Virus record (IMG/VR): IMGVR_UViG_3300037264_001145
Span: 55,616-119,615 of that record
Length of the DNA: 64,000 bases
Origin: a virus
Strand: one strand, 5' to 3'
Shown here: positions 58,534 through 64,000 of the stretch, piece after piece
How positions within the stretch are numbered: position 1 is the first letter of the stretch
Layout of the letters: each line of letters starts with the position of its first letter
Notes under the pieces: generated by a model
The model's database searches: none
Seen by the model: the letters and a program-made list of their open reading frames with translations, nothing else
What the model was told of the DNA's origin: nothing
Program-made: the position numbers and the translations under genes

Positions 58534-58770
58534 TTAATTCTCCATAAAATCTAAAATATTGTTTCTTACTATAAATTCTTTTGCTTGACAAGTAAGTTGT
58601 ATGGTTTCATTCATTAAACAATCTATGTGCGCGTAGGCTTCTTCTTGATTACTTATATATGATATACAAGAACCTTTTCCTTTCTCTTCTCTAATCTCTA
58701 TTACTTTAGCGTACCTATTTGCTTGAATAATCTTCTTACATTTAAAACAATTCATACCATTCAAATCCAT
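58534..58770 (-). CDS. Small Cys-containing protein
   Basis: 78 residues from the ATG at 58770; a TTG lies four codons upstream. Cys-x2-Cys near the N-terminus and Ala-His-Ile-Asp-Cys later give a possible four-ligand zinc site. No strong ribosome-binding site. Function unknown. Confidence 0.5.
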   Translation of the reverse strand: MDLNGMNCFKCKKIIQANRYAKVIEIREEKGKGSCISYISNQEEAYAHIDCLMNETIQLTCQAKEFIVRNNILDFMEN

Positions 58771-58842
58771 ATTTTGTGTCAAGCTGTCTTTCTATAGAAT
58801 CTTAATACTATATGCAAGATGTATAGTGTAAAAACCGAGCTC

Positions 58843-58865
58843 TGTTACAACAATTCTGTGTAACA
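58843..58865. promoter_or_regulatory. Inverted repeat, possible operator
   Basis: Perfect 7-base arms TGTTACA and TGTAACA separated by 9 bases, in the 138-base gap between the genes at 58534-58770 and 58909-59070. No T-run follows, so an operator is more likely than a terminator. Confidence 0.35.
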
Positions 58866-58908
58866 AGCATTAAACCCCTGTTTTTATAGTGTTTATTGAT
58901 CAAGATTT

Positions 58909-59070
58909 TTACTCACGAATATCAGTAAAAGGAACAAGAATATTAGCCCTAATATTAATTATATTCACCAGAGCTTTAAGTTCAAATATTTCCATGATTA
59001 TGCCGTCAGAGCATACTCTTCCCCATTCCTCGTCGTCCGTGTCTATATGAACAAGATCATCGACCATCAT
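58909..59070 (-). CDS. Small acidic hypothetical protein
   Basis: 53 residues; AAAAGGAGAAAACCCT before the ATG (a second ATG follows directly). Acidic first third (Asp/Glu-rich), then Ile/Leu-rich helix. No homologous family recognised. The strong ribosome-binding site supports expression. Confidence 0.55.
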   Translation of the reverse strand: MMVDDLVHIDTDDEEWGRVCSDGIIMEIFELKALVNIINIRANILVPFTDIRE

Positions 59071-59115
59071 AGGGTTTTCTCCTTTTAAAATCGGCTCAAG
59101 GGCTTAAATCAATTA

Positions 59116-59325
59116 TTAGATATACACTACGCTTTCTATTTGGGACGAATTGAGGGCGGCAATTAATTTAGATTCTTTTCCCCAACATATAAACCAAGGA
59201 ACTGTATTTACATATTGTACTTCAATTAATTCTACTTCGCTTTTGCCTCCTACTATATAACTACATTGATCGTCAGCCCAAGAGACAGATTTAATTTGTT
59301 GTTGATCAAAAGGAAATGTTTCCAT
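59116..59325 (-). CDS. Small hypothetical protein
   Basis: 69 residues; GGAGAAATAA before the ATG. Strand-rich with two Cys and two Trp near the middle. Function unknown. Confidence 0.5.
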   Translation of the reverse strand: METFPFDQQQIKSVSWADDQCSYIVGGKSEVELIEVQYVNTVPWFICWGKESKLIAALNSSQIESVVYI

Positions 59326-59526
59326 TTATTTCTCCATCCTTTTCAAGATATATTCTTCTAAAATTGAGTTACGTTCACATTCTATGTCGTTTGGAAATCC
59401 ACTTTCGATATCTGCGGTTATATTGTCGTTACTTTTTCTGTATTCTTCTAGTAATTCTATGTTTGATAGATCCCTAATTTTTAAAGTAAATCTTTTAAGC
59501 TTTATTAAAGTTTTTCTATTTATCAT
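59326..59526 (-). CDS. Small helical protein
   Basis: 66 residues from the ATG at 59526 (GGAAAGAAA upstream, overlapping the previous gene by 11 bases). Basic N-terminal helix, acidic C-terminal helix. Function unknown. Confidence 0.45.
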   Translation of the reverse strand: MINRKTLIKLKRFTLKIRDLSNIELLEEYRKSNDNITADIESGFPNDIECERNSILEEYILKRMEK

Positions 59527-59848
59527 TTTCTTTCCATATATTTTCAAAGTCTTTTTCGTTTACATCAAGTCTTGCCGCATATTTTTTAGCTACAGATTTA
59601 ACTCTTTGTCTTATTTGTTTATATCCAGATGGATCATTTTTATAATCTTCTTTTAAGATCATCCATCCAAACCACATATCCTTACTTGTATATTGTTCAG
59701 CTATATAGTTTTGTAACCATTCCCACCATTTTTTACCATCTAATAAAATTTCATAATATGGGTCTGGATTTTCTGGGACAACGCCCCTGCTTTCTTTGAG
59801 GAAAAATTGATGTAATCCCTCTTCGGTTCTAGTAAAAGATTGGATCAT
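59516..59848 (-). CDS. Hypothetical protein
   Basis: 110 residues; GAGAGATGCTCT before the ATG. Trp/Lys-rich helical protein (Lys-Trp-Trp-Glu-Trp, Trp-Phe-Gly-Trp) with Arg-Val-Lys-Ser basic helix. No family recognised. The 87-base gap after its start (59849-59935) holds nothing notable. Confidence 0.5.
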   Translation of the reverse strand: MIQSFTRTEEGLHQFFLKESRGVVPENPDPYYEILLDGKKWWEWLQNYIAEQYTSKDMWFGWMILKEDYKNDPSGYKQIRQRVKSVAKKYAARLDVNEKDFENIWKENDK

Positions 59849-59935
59849 AGAGCATCTCTCAAATCTTGCAACTTCTACTTTAAACCTGTTACTTATTTTA
59901 ATTAGATTTTACCCCATGTGTTTTTTAGATTTATT

Positions 59936-60154
59936 TTACGCATTATCTTCCAATCTATCTTGTATCTCCATTCTAGTTCCAACATCTTCTTTTGGTGGTT
60001 TGGAATGACTCCTGAATTTAGCTACGTTTCCAAACAATACTTTGTCTGGAATTGTTATCTTTATTATTTGACGACAAGAAGGACAACGTGCTGTTTTACT
60101 TATTATATCGTAATCTGAAACAGACATAGTTTTTCCACTAAATTCACAAATCAT
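59936..60154 (-). CDS. Small zinc-binding protein
   Basis: 72 residues; GAGGAGTCTTAAA before the ATG. Cys-x3-Gly-Lys near the start and a Cys-Pro-Ser-Cys knuckle at 24-27 suggest a zinc site. It follows the RNA-ligase fusion on the same strand. Confidence 0.5.
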   Translation of the reverse strand: MICEFSGKTMSVSDYDIISKTARCPSCRQIIKITIPDKVLFGNVAKFRSHSKPPKEDVGTRMEIQDRLEDNA

Positions 60155-60155
60155 T

Positions 60156-62045
60156 TTAAGACTCCTCTATTTCGTCTTGTGGAACATTCTTTTTAAATAA
60201 ACTTAATTCGAAGTGTTTGCAGTTTTGTAGAATGAAAGTTTTTATTGGGTTCTTTTTAATTGGCTTGTGATCTAAGATAGAGAAGCACATTGATAATTTT
60301 TCGTTTTGATACGCTTGTTGTGCCTTTAACGCAAACTCCTTTCGCGGTAGATGCTCGTTTTCTTCTACAAATATAATAACATGGTTTATTATTGCGTCTG
60401 CCACTTTAATTCCATCGTACATGCTACATATCGCGGGCATCACTGTAACCCACGTTTCATAGTCGTATGTTGTTTCAAACTTATATTGAAAAGTACGAAA
60501 ATCTGGCCTGTCCCAAGATAGATATAAATCTATTAGAGATTCTGTAGTAAGTTTAGATTTTAACGCATGTAATATAAAATAATGGTTCGACTTTAATTTG
60601 ACAAGTTCTTGTTCGTTGTTAAAACGAATTACCCATCCTTCTATTTCTTTGTTAGTTTTTAAGTCGTTGATTAATTTATCAATTTCAGATTGATTTTTTA
60701 ATTTATAATAGGGGACACATCGAACACCAATTTCATTAGATATCTCTTCTAATTGTTTCATCGTTGATAAAGAAAAGTCATTATCATACCATTTTTCATT
60801 TTTAAGAAAAGATATTGCTCCAACAAGAAAGATTTCTGGCTTATCATATTTCAAGACAATTTGATTTTCTGGAGAAACCCATTCAAACAGGATTGATGTG
60901 TTAGGATATAAGGACGCATGATTAAGTTTTGGATATCTTCTTATAAATTCGTCTATCTCTCCCTTGTTGTCTAACCCTACTGTCAAAGACCCTCTAGTTC
61001 TCCATTTAACCAACCCGTCTTGTACATATCTTATTAGAAGCGACCCATCTATTTTTAGGGTTGTTATTAAATCTTTGAGATTCTTCTCAAGATCTTTGTC
61101 TGATACATTAAACTTTCCACATCCTTCTCCAAAATTCATGAACTTTGGCATACCAACAGAAACAACGTGATCGTGTTGGTCTATGTGTAAAGATCTCAAC
61201 CACCTTAGATTAAAATCTTGCCACGCATCGTTTCCAACGCCAAATTCTGGACCGATCAATTTGTCAAATCTGTCGTTTGTTGTTATCTTAAATTGTTCTG
61301 GTATCTTCATGTCTCTTTTATATCCCTCCACCTCGACAATCTCATAATTGTTATTTTCAATTACCATTGCTCTAAGAACACCGCCATGTACACAACTTGC
61401 GTCCAGTGCGAAATTCCAAGGAACAGGGTTGACGTTTTTTGATCCTATATGTCCTGAGATTATATAGTACGATCCATCTAAAGTGTCATACCAGATTCCT
61501 TTTGATTCATCGAAATAATTTTTAGAATCAATGCCTCTAATAAAAATACATGTTTCTGGAGTTTGTTGGTCTATTGGATACCTGGTATCAACGCCAGCAT
61601 GTACCACATAACATGGTTTACCATTTAAATCTGGTAGTTTAATCATATAGGGTAAAGCACTCAACCATAATAAAATTGCACCCTTTTTCAAATCGTCTAC
61701 ACACCCATTTTGAAATTCATCTATTGTTTTTTGCAGTGCTTTTCCAACTACTACTTTGTTACCCATCAAATATCTACATAGTTTCCAATCATGGTTTCCC
61801 ATGACGTTATAAATATGATGGTATTCATGTGGATTATCTGGTAGAAAAAATTCTAACACTTTTAAATTTTGTATTCCTCTGTCACATAAATCGCCAGTTG
61901 CGATTACAACATCTTTATCCTTATTATAGTTACATTTTTCTAAAAGACTTTGTAATTGGTCGAATGTCCCATGTATATCACCTATTACTATGAACCTTTT
62001 ATCTTTAAGGTCACTTAAATCTTTTATTTGCGCCAATTTTCTCAT
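60156..62045 (-). CDS. Calcineurin-type phosphatase fused to a T4 Rnl1-like RNA ligase
   Basis: 629 residues; AGGGGTTACGAC before the ATG. Residues 1-230: metallophosphoesterase with Gly-Asp-Ile-His-Gly (22-26), Gly-Asp-x2-Asp-Arg-Gly (51-57), Gly-Asn-His-Asp (83-86), His149 and Gly-His (198-199). Residues about 250-500: RNA ligase, with Lys331-x-Asp-Gly (motif I, the AMP-lysine), Phe-Glu-Trp-Val-Ser (motif IIIa region), Glu-Gly-Trp-Val-Ile-Arg (motif IV) and Leu-Val-Lys-Leu-Lys (motif V). This is the end-healing plus end-sealing order of Pnkp-type RNA repair. The kinase partner may be at 62623-63108. Confidence 0.88.
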   Translation of the reverse strand: MRKLAQIKDLSDLKDKRFIVIGDIHGTFDQLQSLLEKCNYNKDKDVVIATGDLCDRGIQNLKVLEFFLPDNPHEYHHIYNVMGNHDWKLCRYLMGNKVVVGKALQKTIDEFQNGCVDDLKKGAILLWLSALPYMIKLPDLNGKPCYVVHAGVDTRYPIDQQTPETCIFIRGIDSKNYFDESKGIWYDTLDGSYYIISGHIGSKNVNPVPWNFALDASCVHGGVLRAMVIENNNYEIVEVEGYKRDMKIPEQFKITTNDRFDKLIGPEFGVGNDAWQDFNLRWLRSLHIDQHDHVVSVGMPKFMNFGEGCGKFNVSDKDLEKNLKDLITTLKIDGSLLIRYVQDGLVKWRTRGSLTVGLDNKGEIDEFIRRYPKLNHASLYPNTSILFEWVSPENQIVLKYDKPEIFLVGAISFLKNEKWYDNDFSLSTMKQLEEISNEIGVRCVPYYKLKNQSEIDKLINDLKTNKEIEGWVIRFNNEQELVKLKSNHYFILHALKSKLTTESLIDLYLSWDRPDFRTFQYKFETTYDYETWVTVMPAICSMYDGIKVADAIINHVIIFVEENEHLPRKEFALKAQQAYQNEKLSMCFSILDHKPIKKNPIKTFILQNCKHFELSLFKKNVPQDEIEES

Positions 62046-62055
62046 GTCGTAACCC

Positions 62056-62262
62056 CTATAAATTATTGCAGAGAGTATATTTTTCTACTTCTTCGCACAG
62101 GGCTTGTAAGTCATCCCAAAGAATATCTATATTATCAAATTGATCAGAACCTTCATCTATATACTTAACTTTTGTTAATTTTATTGTTTCTGCGCTTATG
62201 TCTCTGGTTAATTTTTGTAATTTTCTATTGAACGTTTTTAATTTTTTAATTTGTCTTTTCAT
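62056..62262 (-). CDS. Small coiled-coil protein
   Basis: 68 residues. Lys/Thr-rich N-terminal helix and acidic C-terminal part; no signal. It lies between the membrane micro-protein and the ligase fusion. Function unknown. Confidence 0.45.
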   Translation of the reverse strand: MKRQIKKLKTFNRKLQKLTRDISAETIKLTKVKYIDEGSDQFDNIDILWDDLQALCEEVEKYTLCNNL

Positions 62263-62433
62263 TTAAAGAATCCCTAATCTCATTAGTGATACAAGCAAGC
62301 AAACTAGACCCAAAACTCCTATGGGATAAGCCATCATCATCCACTCGAAAGAATCTGTACTAGAAGAAAACCAAGTTGAAATTAATACTATTGCACAAAG
62401 CACAAAAATCGACACAAACAATATTGTCAACAT
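62263..62433 (-). CDS. Small membrane protein
   Basis: 56 residues. Two hydrophobic segments (about 1-21 and 34-54) around a short polar loop, no Lys-rich signal. Start ATG at 62433 with GGATAATAAAT upstream. Could be a membrane-altering factor; unknown. Confidence 0.5.
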   Translation of the reverse strand: MLTILFVSIFVLCAIVLISTWFSSSTDSFEWMMMAYPIGVLGLVCLLVSLMRLGIL

Positions 62434-62438
62434 ATTTA

Positions 62439-62633
62439 TTATCCTTTTTCTATCATCTTATATAAGATTGTAATCATTTTATCACACACATCTTGTACTT
62501 GAGATATCGTCGCAAACAATTTTTTAAGTTTTTTGTGGTCGTCTTCATCCTTTTCCAACAAAGATAATTGATGTTCGATCATTTTCAATTTATTTCCCAT
62601 TTTCTTTTTACAAATTTTAAGTTCATTTATCAT
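62439..62633 (-). CDS. Small helical protein
   Basis: 64 residues, overlapping the kinase end by 11 bases; poor ribosome-binding site, a later ATG is possible. Lys-rich helices with two Cys. Function unknown. Confidence 0.4.
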   Translation of the reverse strand: MINELKICKKKMGNKLKMIEHQLSLLEKDEDDHKKLKKLFATISQVQDVCDKMITILYKMIEKG

Positions 62634-63108
62634 CTGTTGGATCTTCTCCTGTTTTAACTTCTGTTATTTCAAAAGGTTCTAAGTCTTCTGGTTTTTCATA
62701 ATAATCACAAAAGAATTTCAATACTTTTTGTTGTGTTTCATAATCCCTGTTACTAATCGTTGGATGATTTTTTCTTTCCTTCATTCTTTTTATACATATA
62801 TGCTCTGGGGCTGTAAAAATATAATACGTTATTTTATATCCAAATCGTTTGGCCGGGAGCACATATTGTAGACGTTGTTCGACAGAGAAATTCATGCGAT
62901 CAATTACTATCAAATCTTGACCAGACAACAATACTTCAAGGAACTTTCTATAATGTCCTTTACCAAAATCGTCCTGGCTGATCCGAAAATAGTTAAATAA
63001 TGTGTGTTGGCAATAGTATGACTTGCCAGAACCAGGTGGTCCCACCAAGACGGCAAGAATCTTTTTATGTGATCTTTTTTTATTTGGTTCTTTTGATTCT
63101 TTTTTCAT
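62623..63108 (-). CDS. Polynucleotide 5'-kinase-like P-loop protein
   Basis: 161 residues. Val-Gly-Pro-Pro-Gly-Ser-Gly-Lys-Ser (22-30), Ser-Gln-Asp-Asp-Phe strand as in the Pnkp/T4 Pnk kinase, Val-Ile-Asp-Arg-Met-Asn-Phe and a Lys-Arg-Met-Lys-Glu-Arg-Lys basic helix for the phosphate. It lies about 580 bases upstream of the phosphatase-ligase and would complete kinase-phosphatase-ligase repair. Start overlaps the HNH gene by 29 bases. Confidence 0.7.
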   Translation of the reverse strand: MKKESKEPNKKRSHKKILAVLVGPPGSGKSYYCQHTLFNYFRISQDDFGKGHYRKFLEVLLSGQDLIVIDRMNFSVEQRLQYVLPAKRFGYKITYYIFTAPEHICIKRMKERKNHPTISNRDYETQQKVLKFFCDYYEKPEDLEPFEITEVKTGEDPTDDK

Positions 63109-63607
63109 AAATTTTAACCGGAGTTGTTAATGCTTTTTCTATACCCCATCCCTTTTTATAAATTCTAGCCCATAACGATGGGTAATTTATACAACATTCA
63201 TTTGCCCAATTTATAAGGGATTGTGTTTTTCCATTAAATGTAATTTTTATACCGTTTGGTTGGACTCTTGTTTTATGTTTTATAGAATCTTTCACATTTT
63301 CAGAGCGTGTTCCCCATTTTAAATTATTTAATTTATTATTTTCTGGATTTCCGTCTAAATGTCTACATTCCATTCCCGGAGGACAGGGACTAATAAAAGT
63401 TTCTAAAACTAATCTGTGTACAAAAAATGATTCATATTTACCATTTTTACACACTTTTATTAATAAATGTCCATCTCTATGTTTATTTAATTTTAAAATT
63501 CTATCCGTTTTACATCTTAGAGATCCGGCCAATCTTTTTATTTTTCCTTTATTAGAAATCATATACAAATTGTGATATCCAGCAATATTTTTCCAAATTT
63601 CTTTCAT
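63080..63607 (-). CDS. NUMOD4-HNH homing endonuclease, copy 3
   Basis: 175 residues; GAAGAAATAA before the ATG. NUMOD4 Glu-Ile-Trp-Lys-Asn-Ile-Ala-Gly, HNH Glu-Cys-Arg-His-Leu-Asp-Gly-Asn with Trp-Gly-Thr, and a C-terminal Gly-Trp-Gly-Ile-Glu-Lys-Ala-Leu helix-turn-helix module different from copies 1-2. Confidence 0.85.
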   Translation of the reverse strand: MKEIWKNIAGYHNLYMISNKGKIKRLAGSLRCKTDRILKLNKHRDGHLLIKVCKNGKYESFFVHRLVLETFISPCPPGMECRHLDGNPENNKLNNLKWGTRSENVKDSIKHKTRVQPNGIKITFNGKTQSLINWANECCINYPSLWARIYKKGWGIEKALTTPVKIYEKRIKRTK

Positions 63608-64000
63608 TTATTTCTTCTTAACGACAATCCAATACGAAAAATTCTTTCTCGTGTGCTTTACATTTTTCCATTTGCTTGAAATCAAGGGAGGTGTCTTTCT
63701 TATTTTAATGAACAAATCATCAACAACTAATCCCAAAGATTTTGCTTTAACGATAAAATCAACATGTGAAAATTGATATTCACTTGAATGTATAAAGTCA
63801 CACAGTTTCGCAAGAACGACCCCTTGAGGCTTAAGTATTCTACGAGCCTCTCTTAGGAAAGGTTCAAATATTTTAGAAATATTATTTCCATCCCTCAATA
63901 CATCAGTATTATCTACCCCATATACCTCTTTATAAATCTTGGACGAACCAACACTATCAGCGTCAGAAGGAAGATGTGGTGGATCGAATACTATCACATC
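63608..64000 (-). CDS. DNA methyltransferase, N-terminus outside the window
   Basis: At least 131 residues; the frame is open at the right edge, so this is a C-terminal part. It begins Val-Phe-Asp-Pro-Pro-His, the motif IV of N6-adenine or N4-cytosine methylases (DPPY/H), followed by a strand with Pro-Gln-Gly-Val-Val. Not a Hen1-type RNA methylase, by this motif. Same orientation as the HNH gene next to it. Confidence 0.65.
   Translation of the reverse strand, partial: DVIVFDPPHLPSDADSVGSSKIYKEVYGVDNTDVLRDGNNISKIFEPFLREARRILKPQGVVLAKLCDFIHSSEYQFSHVDFIVKAKSLGLVVDDLFIKIRKTPPLISSKWKNVKHTRKNFSYWIVVKKK

Noticed and set aside
63608-64000. Hen1-type RNA methyltransferase completing a Pnkp/Hen1 repair system
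   Set aside because: It carries a DPPH motif of DNA base methylases and no Hen1-type metal ligands.

Overview
The window is part of a large AT-rich tailed-bacteriophage genome (Caudoviricetes). It combines virion genes, a phage-encoded replisome, nucleotide metabolism, free-standing HNH homing endonucleases, two sigma-like factors and a very large block of glycan-biosynthesis genes, all packed with start/stop overlaps of a few bases. The host is not identifiable from the sequence. Putative lipoproteins and an exported trypsin-like protease suggest a diderm host, which is an inference only. No stretch longer than about 160 bases lacks a gene; the longest gaps are 7747-7901 (promoter-like elements), 54816-54940 (a frameshifted micro-gene) and 58771-58908 (an inverted repeat).

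Layout. 1-9223, plus strand: three large putative virion/tail proteins, a pair of paralogous ~210-residue proteins separated by an opposite-strand HNH gene, a small nuclease-like protein and a small membrane/coiled-coil protein. From 9165 to the right edge every gene is on the minus strand, so it reads right to left and converges on the structural block at 9165-9223. 9165-11788: ssDNA-binding/annealing-type proteins and unknowns. 11798-15747: three GT-B glycosyltransferases. 15740-18570: sigma-like factor, SSB and the C-terminal half of a DnaE-type DNA polymerase. 18603-29937: an 11 kb glycan island (fucosyltransferase-like, methyltransferases, cupin, GDP-mannose dehydratase, aminotransferase, sulfotransferase, four GT2 enzymes, a cytidylyltransferase-methyltransferase fusion and a LicD-type transferase). 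29930-39264: P-loop kinase, N-terminal half of DnaE, Cas4-like nuclease, dNMP kinase, primase, DnaB-type helicase, possible recombination mediator, RecA-type recombinase. 39242-45064: small unknowns, RNase H, a second Cas4-like nuclease and SLOG, GT and HNH proteins. 45057-54722: metallophosphoesterase, class II ribonucleotide reductase, dCMP deaminase, protease, lipoprotein, second sigma-like factor, ClpP, ThyX, DnaQ-like exonuclease. 54746-64000: a tRNA with an odd anticodon arm, Dam-type methylase, a BrxL-like AAA+ ATPase, small unknowns, a phosphatase-RNA ligase fusion, a polynucleotide-kinase-like protein and the start of another DNA methylase.

How it fits together. The phage appears to bring its own DnaE/DnaB/primase/SSB/RecA machinery and dNTP supply (NrdJ, dCMP deaminase, ThyX, dNMP kinase). 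A recurring element around GTGTAT upstream of late-type genes is a candidate promoter for one of the two sigma-like proteins. The most notable observations are: (i) a DnaE polymerase split exactly between palm and fingers, its two halves lying about 11.8 kb apart with the glycan island between them; (ii) a lone BrxL homologue that lacks the Lon-like C-terminal domain; (iii) an RNA-repair cassette made of a calcineurin-type phosphatase fused to a T4 Rnl1-like ligase plus a separate 5'-kinase; and (iv) a predicted pathway for GDP-perosamine and CDP-alcohol glycan decoration. All functional assignments are from reading the sequence; no database search was run.
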